Shown: positions 1 through 9,891 of the stretch, piece by piece
Position numbering within the stretch: the first letter of the stretch is position 1
Layout: each line of letters starts with the position of its first letter
Assembly: GCA_938034375.1 (NCBI GenBank)
Contig: CALHLB010000124.1
Location: forward strand, 1-35,139
DNA: 35,139 bases
Direction: 5' to 3'
Source of the DNA: an uncultured Alphaproteobacteria bacterium
GTDB taxonomy: Bacteria; Pseudomonadota; Alphaproteobacteria; Rhizobiales; JACESI01
The notes under the pieces: generated by a model
Told to the model about the DNA's origin: nothing
What the model saw: the letters and a program-made list of their open reading frames with translations, nothing else
Databases searched by the model: none
Translations under genes and position numbers: made by a program

Positions 1-1065
1 AATCAGGTTAAATTCACGGCGTTGCAGGGCAAAATCACCTATTTCATCCCAAACAGCTTCCAAAATATTATTAACACCAGGTTTTGCTTGCGGCACAGCA
101 TCAAACATAGATAAATCAATGTGGGCAACAGCGCCAACAAGTAAATTCGTATCAAAATTGATAAGCGGTTGATAAAGAACTTCAAAATTTAAACGGGCAT
201 TTTCAATCGCAATAATTTGCTTTTGAAGAAGACGCTGTTTCCTAAATCGTTGGTATAGCTTGTAGCCCATAAAACAAAAAAACAAACACGCAAGGCTTGT
301 AACAATAATAACAACTGAAGACTTATAAAGATTACCGGCCCAATCATGAATGGCTCGCTTGTCCAAAACCAGAGAAAATGCAACAGGAAAACGATCGCTT
401 GCTTTTTCAAAGTAAAGTATATGGTCAGAAAAACCATCTCTGATATTAGGCCCTGCCAAGGAATACCATAAACCACCATTTGGTAGAATAATATCAAGTT
501 GCGAATATTTAATCATAAAAGAAGGCAATAAAATATTGGAAAAAAATTGTTCAGAAATAACAGCATAAATTCGCACACCGTTAGATGCTGTTTTAACAAG
601 TATAGGCAGAGAAAACTGGCTGCCGCGCCATTCCGCAAAATCCAAATTCTTAGTTTTCCCTTCTGTGTATCGAGGAAAAGTAAGATTATTAAAAATATCA
701 TCACCGAAAGAACAAGCAATCTTTCCGTCAATGGCAACAATACCCATTGATAAAATAAAATCTTTCGTTGCAACCATGCGCTTTAAAGAAATAAGATCAT
801 CCGGCGCGCAGGAGCCTTGCGTTTTCAAAAGATATTTATTAATTGTAATTTCAGTTTGACCCAATATTTTTTCTGCCTCCCCCTTTAAAAAAGTTAAAAC
901 AAGCTCCGACTGGGTAGAAACATTCTCTCTACCTGTTTGATAAGTTTGATAAAAAGAAAAAAGCATTGGCAATAAAGCCGCAATCGCGAGCCAATAAATA
1001 CCCCGCGTTAAAAAATAAGTACTCGATTTCTCTACAGTTTTAGATCGTCTAACTTGTTTTCTCAT
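1..1065 (-). CDS. CSS-motif domain / EAL-like domain protein (C-terminus beyond window edge); EAL signature appears degenerate
   Basis: Read by hand on the minus strand from ATG at 1063-1065, open through position 1: MRKQVRRSKTVEKSSTYFLTRGIYWLAIAALLPMLFSFYQT...GSCAPDDLISLKRMV...GKIACSFGDD...NFEVLYQPLINFDTNLLVGAVAHIDLSMFD...EFNLI. Not in the ORF track because no stop codon lies in the window. Confidence 0.85.
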   Translation of the reverse strand, partial: MRKQVRRSKTVEKSSTYFLTRGIYWLAIAALLPMLFSFYQTYQTGRENVSTQSELVLTFLKGEAEKILGQTEITINKYLLKTQGSCAPDDLISLKRMVATKDFILSMGIVAIDGKIACSFGDDIFNNLTFPRYTEGKTKNLDFAEWRGSQFSLPILVKTASNGVRIYAVISEQFFSNILLPSFMIKYSQLDIILPNGGLWYSLAGPNIRDGFSDHILYFEKASDRFPVAFSLVLDKRAIHDWAGNLYKSSVVIIVTSLACLFFCFMGYKLYQRFRKQRLLQKQIIAIENARLNFEVLYQPLINFDTNLLVGAVAHIDLSMFDAVPQAKPGVNNILEAVWDEIGDFALQRREFNLI

Positions 1066-1143
1066 AATTCTATAAAATCAGAAAAATGGATAATTAACCT
1101 TTAAAGGAAGGCTTTTTTATTAAAAAAGATTTTCTTTTCCCCA

Positions 1144-2775
1144 TTAAGCTGCTTTCGGTAAAGCCTGCTGTGTCACACGTGATTGCTCTTTACGCCGTTC
1201 TTCTGGTCTTTTTGATAAAGGTACCATTTTCTCGATAAGGCGCTTATAAACATCGACAGGCAAAGGTTTAGCAAAAAGATATCCTTGCGCTAGGCGCACG
1301 CCTTTTTCCCGCAAATATTCAACTTGCAAAGGCTCCTCCACCCCTTCAGCAACAACATCCATGCCCAAACTTTCAGCCAGACTGATTAGGCTATCAACAA
1401 TAGGAGCAGAAAGAGAATCCGTACCAATAGCATCAATGAAAAGTTTATCAATCTTGATAACATCAAGGCCAAGTTGTTGAAGGTATGCAAGACCACCATG
1501 GCCAGTACCTGCATCATCAAGCGCCACCTGCGCCCCTAAAGATCGCATATTACGAATCACAATACGTGCGCGGTCAATGTCACTTAGGGGTTGGCGTTCT
1601 GTTACCTCAAACATTAATTGCTTATAACTAATTTTACTTGGACCAAAGATTTCTTTAATGTCTTTAATAATATCCAAATTTTCAAAATGGTCATCAAAAA
1701 GATTAATGCCTAGCTTCAAGCTTGGACGCCCTTCGTGTAAGTCTTCCATTTCATCAACAACGTTAATCATCAATGAACGCGTCATTGGAACGGCAAGGCC
1801 CGTTGCTTCGGCTAAGCCAATAAAAGCGCCAGGCGGTAAAATAGTACCATCAGGCTTTCGCCAGCGGATAAGAACTTCACACCCCATTAAAGCCCCGGTC
1901 TGAACATCAAACGTTGGCTGATAATAAGGAATGAATTCTCCAGCCTCAATACCTTCTTCAATTTCGTTCGTACGCTGTTTTTTAGGCCTCAAAGCATAAA
2001 GAATTAGAAGCCACAAAACCAATCCAATAAAACCGGCGCTAAAAATAGCCTTATTATAAAGAGAATCAAAGTCCTCCCAAATAACATCGTAAGGTGCCAT
2101 TACAATAACATGAAATGGAAAACGACTAGAGGAAAGTGAGCTAGAAAAAATTCTTTCATCAAAGGGAAGTTCTGCCGTTGCTATATTTTGCTCTGGTGCC
2201 ATATAAAGAATTGTACCATCGTCAAGCAAAGTGAGTGCAACGCCCTTCCCTCTCATCTTTTCAGGTATCACATCATCCGCCAAAGCCTCGCCAGGTAATA
2301 TTGCACCCAGACTATAGCCAGAGGCTAAGTCCCAAGTTAAAAGGGAACGTAATTCCGAACTGCCAACGCGCTTGACCATTTTTATAGAAATATTTTCTGT
2401 CCGGCTGCGTAAGCCCCGTGAATTTTCATAAAAATTTGCAGGGTCACCAAACTGATTACACTTAATATTGCCGGCACTATCAACAATACCAATTTCCTGA
2501 ACAAGAAATTGCTCATAAACCATGCGGCGCATGGCAAAAATATCATCCGAATCACAACTATTAACGCCTTGCAGCGCTAATTCAGACAGCATACCAAGAG
2601 CGCGTGTAACATTAACATCAGCGCGGGCAACCATGGTGGCGGCAATAGAACCAACCAGTTCTTCTCCCTGTTCTTGAGCATTTTTAACAAGGCTTTGATG
2701 CACAGCATAAGAAGGCAAAAACGCTGAACACGTCCCTGCTATAATCAATGCTATTTTGAAGAACTTGTTAAACAA
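1144..2775 (-). CDS. CSS-motif periplasmic sensor + EAL domain cyclic-di-GMP phosphodiesterase
   Basis: 543 aa; N-terminal TM, SCDSDD...GNIKCNQFG CSS-type Cys pair, second TM, EAL domain motifs CEVLIRW, INLFDDHF, FEVTERQ, DDAGTGHGGL, DVIKIDKLFI, VVAEGVEE, AQGYLFAKP. Confidence 0.9.
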   Translation of the reverse strand: MFNKFFKIALIIAGTCSAFLPSYAVHQSLVKNAQEQGEELVGSIAATMVARADVNVTRALGMLSELALQGVNSCDSDDIFAMRRMVYEQFLVQEIGIVDSAGNIKCNQFGDPANFYENSRGLRSRTENISIKMVKRVGSSELRSLLTWDLASGYSLGAILPGEALADDVIPEKMRGKGVALTLLDDGTILYMAPEQNIATAELPFDERIFSSSLSSSRFPFHVIVMAPYDVIWEDFDSLYNKAIFSAGFIGLVLWLLILYALRPKKQRTNEIEEGIEAGEFIPYYQPTFDVQTGALMGCEVLIRWRKPDGTILPPGAFIGLAEATGLAVPMTRSLMINVVDEMEDLHEGRPSLKLGINLFDDHFENLDIIKDIKEIFGPSKISYKQLMFEVTERQPLSDIDRARIVIRNMRSLGAQVALDDAGTGHGGLAYLQQLGLDVIKIDKLFIDAIGTDSLSAPIVDSLISLAESLGMDVVAEGVEEPLQVEYLREKGVRLAQGYLFAKPLPVDVYKRLIEKMVPLSKRPEERRKEQSRVTQQALPKAA

Positions 2776-2862
2776 AACAGACCTTACCTTTAGATTCGCA
2801 TATAAGATTAAGGCCTATTCAGTTAAGAGCACATTAAACACCCCTTACAAATTTTAAAAATT

Positions 2863-4644
2863 CTATTCCTGGACATTAAGCATCAACGATAATTCACGTA
2901 ATTGCTGCATGGTTGCTTCACTTGGCGCCCCCATCAAAAGGTCTTGTGCTTGTTGATTCATAGGAAATAAAGTAACTTCACGTAAGTTCTGTGCATCACA
3001 TAAAAGCATAACAATACGGTCGATACCGGCAGCCATGCCCCCATGAGGCGGCGCGCCATATTGAAATGCGCGGTACATACCACCAAAGCGCTCCTCAAGA
3101 ACAGATTCATCATAACCAGCAATCTCAAAGGCTTTTTTCATAACCTCTATCTGGTGGTTACGAATAGCGCCTGAACCAATTTCATAGCCATTACAAACAA
3201 TATCATATTGATAAGCCCCAATAGTTAATGGGTCTTTATTTTCCAGGGCTTCAAGCCCCCCTTCTGGCATAGAAAAAGGGTTATGGTTGAAGTCAACTCT
3301 TTCCTCTTCCTCATTCCATTCATACATGGGAAAGTCGACAATCCAGCAAAGGGCAAAACGCTCCTCATCAACCAATTTTAGTTCTTCACCAATTTTCAAA
3401 CGTGCATTACCAGCGAAAGAATAAAACTTTTTAGGATTGCCGGCTGCAAAAAACACCGAATCGCCAGCCTCTAACCCTAATTGCAAACGCAACGCCTCTG
3501 TTCGTTCCGCACCAATATTTTTGGCAACAGGCCCAGCACCTGCAATAGCGCCTTCTTCATCACGGAAGAAAATATAGCCAAGGCCTGGCTGTCCTTCACC
3601 TTGCGCCCATGAATTCATCCGATCACAAAAAGCTCGACTACCGCCTGTTTTAGCAGGAATAGCCCAAACCTGGTTTTTTTCATCGCTTTCAAGCATATTG
3701 GCAAAAACCTTGAAGCCAGACCCACGGAAATGTTCACTCACTTCTTCCATCTCAATCGGGTTGCGTAAATCAGGCTTGTCAGAACCATATTTACGAATGG
3801 AATCATTATACTGAATGCGGGGGAAAGTTTGTGTAACTGGCCTTCCCTGCGAAAACTCTTCAAAAATACCGCGCAAAACAGGCTCCATTGTCGTCAACAC
3901 ATCTTCCTGAGTAACAAAGCTCATCTCAAGGTCGAGTTGATAAAATTCACCTGGCAAACGGTCAGCGCGCGGATCTTCATCCCTAAAACAAGGTGCAATT
4001 TGGAAATAACGATCAAAGCCCGACATCATCAAGAGTTGTTTAAACTGTTGTGGCGCTTGAGGAAGAGCATAAAACTTGCCCGGATGTACACGAGAAGGTA
4101 CCAGAAAGTCACGCGCACCTTCAGGAGAAGAAGCCGTTAGAATAGGTGTTTGAAATTCACTAAAACCAATATCATTCATACGATTACGCATGGATGCAAT
4201 AATGGCTGATCGTTTCATGATATTAGAGTGCAATGTTTCACGGCGCAAATCAATGAAACGGTTTTTAAGGCGAATATCTTCAGGATATTCAGGCTCTTCA
4301 AAAACAGGCAATGGCAATTCTTTGGAATGTCCCAAAACTTCAAGTCCAAAACAAAATACTTCAATGGCACCGGTTGCAAGTTTATCATTCGCCATGGCTT
4401 CATCGCGTAATTTAACTTTACCATCAATACGAATGCACCATTCAGCCCTTACGGTTTCAACCAGTTTATAAGCAGGCGAATCGACATCGGCGACAACCTG
4501 CGTTAAACCATAATGGTCACGCAAATCAATGAATAGAACGCCCCCATGATCTCTAACCCGGTGAACCCAACCAGAAAGACGGACCTCTTCTCCAGCATGA
4601 TCTTTTCTTAAATCGCCACAAGTATGACTTCTGTAACGGTGCAT
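2863..4644 (-). CDS. aspS: Aspartyl-tRNA synthetase
   Basis: 593 aa; [13 protein letters not shown] start, OB-fold [22 protein letters not shown], class II motifs [25 protein letters not shown] and [14 protein letters not shown]. Confidence 0.97.
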   Translation of the reverse strand: MHRYRSHTCGDLRKDHAGEEVRLSGWVHRVRDHGGVLFIDLRDHYGLTQVVADVDSPAYKLVETVRAEWCIRIDGKVKLRDEAMANDKLATGAIEVFCFGLEVLGHSKELPLPVFEEPEYPEDIRLKNRFIDLRRETLHSNIMKRSAIIASMRNRMNDIGFSEFQTPILTASSPEGARDFLVPSRVHPGKFYALPQAPQQFKQLLMMSGFDRYFQIAPCFRDEDPRADRLPGEFYQLDLEMSFVTQEDVLTTMEPVLRGIFEEFSQGRPVTQTFPRIQYNDSIRKYGSDKPDLRNPIEMEEVSEHFRGSGFKVFANMLESDEKNQVWAIPAKTGGSRAFCDRMNSWAQGEGQPGLGYIFFRDEEGAIAGAGPVAKNIGAERTEALRLQLGLEAGDSVFFAAGNPKKFYSFAGNARLKIGEELKLVDEERFALCWIVDFPMYEWNEEEERVDFNHNPFSMPEGGLEALENKDPLTIGAYQYDIVCNGYEIGSGAIRNHQIEVMKKAFEIAGYDESVLEERFGGMYRAFQYGAPPHGGMAAGIDRIVMLLCDAQNLREVTLFPMNQQAQDLLMGAPSEATMQQLRELSLMLNVQE

Positions 4645-4748
4645 TGCTTTTTACCCGGCATTGATGAACACTTCTTGCACTGTGACCTGCACGTGTCTCA
4701 GAAATTTGTCAAGTATCAGTTGCCAATTGAATAATCCACCATTACGAA

Positions 4749-4777
4749 AAGACAAGTGAAAATTTTTGCGCTATAAA
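4749..4777 (+). promoter_or_regulatory. Candidate sigma70-type promoter of rnd
   Basis: AAGACA (4749-4754), 17-nt spacer, TATAAA (4772-4777); ATG follows at 4783. Confidence 0.55.
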
Positions 4778-4782
4778 AAATT

Positions 4783-5952
4783 ATGAAACCGATTACGACA
4801 ACCAATTCCCTCATCGAAGCTTGCAAACGGCTTCAACAATCAGATTTTATAACCGTTGATACGGAATTTCTGCGAGAAACAACCTATTGGCCTAAACTCT
4901 GCCTTATCCAAATGGCTTGCCCAGGTTTTGATGTTATTGTTGACCCATTATGTGAGGGACTGGACCTTTCTCCTTTTTTCGAGCTCATGGCAAATAAGAA
5001 TGTCATCAAGGTTTTTCATGCAGCAAGGCAAGATGTAGAAATTATTTATAATCTGGCAAAAGTTATCCCCTGCCCGTTATTTGATACACAAGTTGCCGCC
5101 ATGGTTTGCGGCTTTGGTGATTCTGTAAGCTATGATCAGCTCGTTTTTCGCATTACCGGCAAACGCATTGATAAAACCTCTCGTTTTACAGACTGGACAT
5201 TACGCCCTTTATCAGAAAAACAACTTGCCTATGCACAGGCTGATGTTACACATTTGCGTGATGTATATATTTCCCTAAAAGCCAATTTAGATGAGCAAGA
5301 CCGCTCTTCATGGGTTTTAGAGGAAATGGCTGTTTTAACATCCGTTGATACTTATTTTATCAAACCAGAAAATGCCTGGAAGCGCATGAAACTGCGCGTA
5401 AAAAAACCACGCGAATTAGCCGTTATGCAACAATTGGCCGCATGGCGTGAGGCAGAAGCCCAAAGACGCAATGTACCGCGCGGTCGTGTTTTGAAAGATG
5501 ACAGCATTTTTGAAATTTCAGCCCAACAACCAAAAAATCAAGCAGGTCTTGCCAAATTGCGTTCCCTTTCAAAAGGTTTTGAGCGTTCAAAGGCAGCTGA
5601 AGAAATTTTAAAAAATATTGCAATTGCAATGGAAATACCAAAGGAAACTTTACCCCCCGTCCCAAGAGGACGGCAATCACCAGAAGGTTCAAGCGCCGTA
5701 GTTGACCTTTTAAAGGTCTTGCTAAAGCATTGCAGCGAAAAACACGCCGTAGCAGCCAAAGTTATTGCAACAGTTGATGATCTTGAACAAATCGCCTGTA
5801 ATGATGAAGCAGATGTCGCCGCCCTAAAAGGCTGGCGGCGCAAACTCTTTGGAGAAGATGCGCTTGCCATCAAAAAAGGTGAATTAGCACTAAAAATCAG
5901 TAACAGACGCGTTACATTAGCAAGAATAGAAGCAAAGACATATTCTAATTAG
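4783..5952 (+). CDS. rnd: Ribonuclease D
   Basis: 389 aa; DEDDy exonuclease motifs VDTEFLRE, HAARQDVEII, AYAQADVTHLRDVY; HRDC-like C-terminal region. Confidence 0.95.
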   Translation: MKPITTTNSLIEACKRLQQSDFITVDTEFLRETTYWPKLCLIQMACPGFDVIVDPLCEGLDLSPFFELMANKNVIKVFHAARQDVEIIYNLAKVIPCPLFDTQVAAMVCGFGDSVSYDQLVFRITGKRIDKTSRFTDWTLRPLSEKQLAYAQADVTHLRDVYISLKANLDEQDRSSWVLEEMAVLTSVDTYFIKPENAWKRMKLRVKKPRELAVMQQLAAWREAEAQRRNVPRGRVLKDDSIFEISAQQPKNQAGLAKLRSLSKGFERSKAAEEILKNIAIAMEIPKETLPPVPRGRQSPEGSSAVVDLLKVLLKHCSEKHAVAAKVIATVDDLEQIACNDEADVAALKGWRRKLFGEDALAIKKGELALKISNRRVTLARIEAKTYSN

Positions 5953-5996
5953 TATTTTCGAAAAATATAGGATAGTTATCTGGGCTGCCCATAAAT

Positions 5997-7604
5997 TTAT
6001 TCCTCCCAATCTGCCAATAAAAGCGTTGTTTCAATATTGAGCAGTTTTTCCATCTGATTAAGGCGTTTTAATACTCTTTCGCCAATATGGGCAGCAAGGC
6101 TTTCATCCATTTCAAAAATTAATTTACCGTCTTCCAAGATAAACATGGTTTTAGATAAAGTTCCTGGCATAGAAGCAGAGATAAGATGGCCAAGACGAAA
6201 AGAAAGTCCTAAAAGACGCGCCCGTAAACGCATATCATCCTCTTTCAAAAGTTTTGAAAGCGCTGGCAATTTACTATCCGATAATTGCCCTTCATGACGA
6301 AAAAAACACGCAAGAGCAATAAAAGCACGCTCCTCATGAGTAACACTAATAAAAGCCGCATGAGCAATCGTATTAAGCGATTGCTCCCCTCTATAATCTG
6401 GGTGAGCGCGCCATCCAAGGTCATTTAGAAGACATGCAGCTTCTCGCAAACGGCGCTGGTTTTCATCCTCATCCAAACCGACAACGCGCATAAGTTTTTG
6501 CGTCCAATCACAAAGCTCCCGCGCATTAAGCGGACTTCTTGCACGCAAAAGAGATAGATCAGCAGCCCCTGCTAAAAGCCCATCATAACTGCGCTCTTCC
6601 TCACTTAAAGCCTCAAATAAAACACCCTCACGAACACCAAGCGCACTCATGACAATTGCTTTAGGCTCCATTTCTTCAATGACTGCCAAAAGTAAAGCAG
6701 CACCATAATGAATAAGAGGTGCGCGGTTTTTTGAAACCGTATTAATGGACGAAATATCCTCTAAAGGCGTCTCCAGAATATCTTCACAAAACCGCTCCAT
6801 TTCTTTTGCAGAAAGGGTATAATGATGCACGACATGTAAGGGATAGTCATTTTGTTCCATGTGCAAATAAGCCAGCGAACGCCACGTACCCCCAATGGCA
6901 TAAAATACTCTTTTTTTACCCCCTTTTAAAAGAGCATTATCTTTTAAATGTTTTTTTGATATTTTATAAGCTTGTTTGCCACAATCATCCTTATCCTCTG
7001 AAAGATCTTTCAGGCGTAAAGCACCAAGGGGAAAACTTTCCCTTCCCCCAATTAAATCGTCACAAATATCAGATATTTCAAGGCTACCTCCACCCATATC
7101 CCCCATAATACCATTAGCATCATAGATACCAGATAAAATCCCATAGGCTGAATAAAGCGCTTCATCTTCACCACTTAAAAGGCGCGGTTCCGTTTGGCTA
7201 ATTTCTGAAACCCGTTCAATAAATTCATCACCATTGGAAGCTTCACGCGCTGCAGCTGTTGCAAGCACGATCAATTCAACAGCGCCCAACTGGTCTGAAA
7301 CGGCCTTAAAGCGATGAATAGCCGCAATAGCTGCGTCCATCGCATCCTCATCAAGTCTACCCGTTTCAGCAACCCCATGCCCCAAACCACAAACAGCTTT
7401 CTCATTAAACAAAGGGTGTGGCGAACGCGAAAGCCGTTCATATACGACAAGGCGAACAGAATTGGAACCAATATCAATGATTGATATTGGCCCATGCCCA
7501 TGCAAGCGGCTGGGCGCATAGTTCAAATCATCATCCTGCAAGGAATGAAGTTTGATGGTTTCAAGAGATTTTTCTAGGGGAATGATTTTGGAGAGCTTGG
7601 CCAC
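5997..7604 (-). CDS. ppx: Exopolyphosphatase, Ppx/GppA family
   Basis: 535 aa; [39 protein letters not shown], adjacent to and overlapping the ppk end. Confidence 0.93.
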   Translation of the reverse strand: MAKLSKIIPLEKSLETIKLHSLQDDDLNYAPSRLHGHGPISIIDIGSNSVRLVVYERLSRSPHPLFNEKAVCGLGHGVAETGRLDEDAMDAAIAAIHRFKAVSDQLGAVELIVLATAAAREASNGDEFIERVSEISQTEPRLLSGEDEALYSAYGILSGIYDANGIMGDMGGGSLEISDICDDLIGGRESFPLGALRLKDLSEDKDDCGKQAYKISKKHLKDNALLKGGKKRVFYAIGGTWRSLAYLHMEQNDYPLHVVHHYTLSAKEMERFCEDILETPLEDISSINTVSKNRAPLIHYGAALLLAVIEEMEPKAIVMSALGVREGVLFEALSEEERSYDGLLAGAADLSLLRARSPLNARELCDWTQKLMRVVGLDEDENQRRLREAACLLNDLGWRAHPDYRGEQSLNTIAHAAFISVTHEERAFIALACFFRHEGQLSDSKLPALSKLLKEDDMRLRARLLGLSFRLGHLISASMPGTLSKTMFILEDGKLIFEMDESLAAHIGERVLKRLNQMEKLLNIETTLLLADWEE

Positions 7605-9789
7605 GACCGGATAAACTTGGATTTGTCATAAAATAATGGTGACAATTAAATGCTTCTTCTCCTGCCTGTAAGTCAACCCTTTTTGCAGTACCATCTTCTA
7701 AAATATCCCAACTCTGCTCATTATCGAGCAAATTTGCAACCATAATTTGGTCAAGCACTTGTTGGTGCACCGTTTCATTTTTCACAGGAACAAGCGTTTC
7801 CACCCGCCTATTCAAATTACGAGGCATCAAGTCAGCCGAGCTAATATAAACCGAAGCCTCCTTAGAAGGCAGGCCATAGCCATTACCAAAACAATAAATA
7901 CGAGAATGTTCAAGAAAACGTCCAACAATCGAACGGGCACGAATATTTTCAGAAAGACCGGGAACCTGTGGGCGTAAACAGCAAATACCGCGTACAATCA
8001 ACTCCACCATAACACCTGCATTACTGGCTCTATAAAGACCGTCAATAATATCTGGATCAACGAGCGAATTCATTTTAAGCCAGATTTGCCCGGGTTTTCC
8101 CTCCCGTACCTGCAAAATCTCATTTTCAATATGGTCCAATATAATTTGCTTAGCCGTGAACGGAGAAACCCCAAGATGTTTGAGATTTTGTGGTTCAGCA
8201 TAACCAGTAACAAAATTAAAGATACGCGTTACATCGCGCGCAATTTCTGAATCAGCCGTAAACAGGGAAAGATCAGTATAAATACGCGCCGTGATCGGGT
8301 GGTAATTTCCTGTGCCTAAATGGCAATAACTGGCAAGACGCCCCCCTTCACGGCGGGCAACATAAGAAAGTTTGGCATGAGTTTTAAGCTCAAGAAATCC
8401 ATAAACAACCTGAACCCCTGCTCGTTCAAGCTCATTGGCCCATTTAATATTCGCCTCTTCATCAAAACGCGCTTTCAACTCAACAAGCGCTGTCACCTGT
8501 TTGCCAGCCTCAGCCGCATCAGCAAGCGCCTTGATAATCGGGCTATCATTCGAGGTGCGGTAAAGCGTTTGTTTAATGGCAACAACATCAGGATCTGCCG
8601 CCGCTTGTTTTAGAAACTGCAAAACAACATCAAAAGATTCATAAGGATGATGAACAATCATATCTTTTTCACGGATAGCAGCAAAACAATCACCACCAGC
8701 CTCCCGCACCCGTTCAGGAAAGCGTGCCGTATAGGGCTTGAACTTCAAAGCTGGTAAATCCAGCTTGGTAAGCTGTGAAAGTTCATTTAAAGCGAGCATG
8801 GAAAGGTTATAGGATATATTTTCCTTATCAACAGAAAGCTTTTTGGAAATGAATTCTGCCAGATTTTCTGAGGCGGAATCATCAACCTCCAAACGAATGG
8901 GAATACCGCGTCGGCGCCTCTTCAGGGCCGTTGCAAAAACCCGCATCAAGTCTTCAGCCTCTTCCTCAATTTCAATATCAGAATCGCGGATGACCCGAAA
9001 GGCCACCTTTGCAAGAACTGAATAACCAGGAAAAAGTTTATCAATAGAAAGGGCAAGCGTTTCTTCCAGCGTTATAAAGCGAAAACTCTCTTCATCTTCC
9101 TGCGATGACGCTTCCGCAGATGGTAAACGAATAAAGCGCTCCCCAGTACTTGGTACCCTTAAAAGCGCCATCATCTCTTCTTTATCGTCATCATGGACCA
9201 AATGCAAAGCAAGGGAAAAGCCCTTATTCGGTATAAAAGGAAATGGATGGGCAGGATCAATTGCCAAAGGGGTTACAACAGGAAAGACATGATTTAAAAA
9301 ATAATCCTCAAGCCATTTGCGATCGGAAGAAGTTAAGTCTTCCTCATTCACAAAGCTGATTTTTTCTTCCATCAACTCCTGCTTCAAATGCGCCCAACAC
9401 TCATGCTGCGCTTTTACAAGGCAATCCACCTCTAACTTGATTTGGTCCAATTGCTGTTGCGGCGTTAAGCCATCATCGCTAAGCTTACTTATTTGAGCGC
9501 GCGCTTGGCCCATTAGACCGGCAACCCGCACCATGAAAAATTCATCAAGATTATTTGCTGAGATGGAAAGAAAAAGGACACGTTCCAATAAGGGATGGCG
9601 CTTATTGCCCGCCTCTTCCAAAACACGTTTATTAAACTGTAGCCACGAAAGCTCTCTATTGATAAATCGTTTAGGGCTTGCCATCAAATCAGAAAATAAC
9701 ACCTTTTCTTTCACACTCATCTCTTGAGCGCCAGTACCGGTTACAATATCACCTTCCAATATGTCATCAGTCCCTAGAGTTTCATCCAT
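7561..9789 (-). CDS. ppk1: Polyphosphate kinase 1 (ORF track extends to 9843; start at 9789, MDETLGTDD, preferred)
   Basis: [20 protein letters not shown]-terminal motif, [24 protein letters not shown] active-site His, [12 protein letters not shown]; a TATAAT -10 lies inside the upstream part of the longer ORF. Confidence 0.95.
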   Translation of the reverse strand: MDETLGTDDILEGDIVTGTGAQEMSVKEKVLFSDLMASPKRFINRELSWLQFNKRVLEEAGNKRHPLLERVLFLSISANNLDEFFMVRVAGLMGQARAQISKLSDDGLTPQQQLDQIKLEVDCLVKAQHECWAHLKQELMEEKISFVNEEDLTSSDRKWLEDYFLNHVFPVVTPLAIDPAHPFPFIPNKGFSLALHLVHDDDKEEMMALLRVPSTGERFIRLPSAEASSQEDEESFRFITLEETLALSIDKLFPGYSVLAKVAFRVIRDSDIEIEEEAEDLMRVFATALKRRRRGIPIRLEVDDSASENLAEFISKKLSVDKENISYNLSMLALNELSQLTKLDLPALKFKPYTARFPERVREAGGDCFAAIREKDMIVHHPYESFDVVLQFLKQAAADPDVVAIKQTLYRTSNDSPIIKALADAAEAGKQVTALVELKARFDEEANIKWANELERAGVQVVYGFLELKTHAKLSYVARREGGRLASYCHLGTGNYHPITARIYTDLSLFTADSEIARDVTRIFNFVTGYAEPQNLKHLGVSPFTAKQIILDHIENEILQVREGKPGQIWLKMNSLVDPDIIDGLYRASNAGVMVELIVRGICCLRPQVPGLSENIRARSIVGRFLEHSRIYCFGNGYGLPSKEASVYISSADLMPRNLNRRVETLVPVKNETVHQQVLDQIMVANLLDNEQSWDILEDGTAKRVDLQAGEEAFNCHHYFMTNPSLSGRGQALQNHSPRKIS

Positions 9790-9808
9790 CAGTTTCACAA
9801 CTTTCCAA

Positions 9809-9838
9809 ATTATATTTACGTCGCATTTAGTTGCACAA
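9809..9838 (-). promoter_or_regulatory. Candidate ppk promoter
   Basis: Minus strand: TTGTGC, 18-nt spacer, exact TATAAT (9809-9814), 19 nt upstream of ATG at 9789; the -35 match is weak. Confidence 0.45.
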
Positions 9839-9839
9839 T

Positions 9840-9857
9840 ACAACAGTTATATGACAA
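9840..9857 (-). promoter_or_regulatory. Pho-box-like direct repeat upstream of ppk
   Basis: Minus strand TTGTCAT-ATAA-CTGTTGT versus PhoB consensus CTGTCAT-N4-CTGTCAT (11/14 positions). Confidence 0.35.
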
Positions 9858-9891
9858 GTATTTTTCAAACATTTTTTTATGAAGATAAACG

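Noticed and set aside
189-859. Small ORFs at 189-497(-), 513-773(-), 547-750(+), 665-859(+)
   Set aside because: All lie inside the single open minus-strand frame 1-1065; they are out-of-frame or antisense shadows, not a frameshifted pseudogene.
1112-1128. CTTTTTTATTAAAAAAG palindrome between the two EAL genes
   Set aside because: Pure A/T homopolymer symmetry in an AT-rich spacer; not strong enough as a terminator or operator.
3829-4471. Plus-strand and alternate-frame ORFs inside aspS (3829-4140, 4190-4471, 4228-4410, 4215-4427)
   Set aside because: Antisense or out-of-frame to a strongly conserved aspS; compositions are unlike real proteins.
5953-5996. ATTTTCGAAAAT and TGGGctgCCCA repeats between convergent rnd and ppx
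   Set aside because: Stems are short or AT-only; could contribute to termination but evidence is too weak for a feature.
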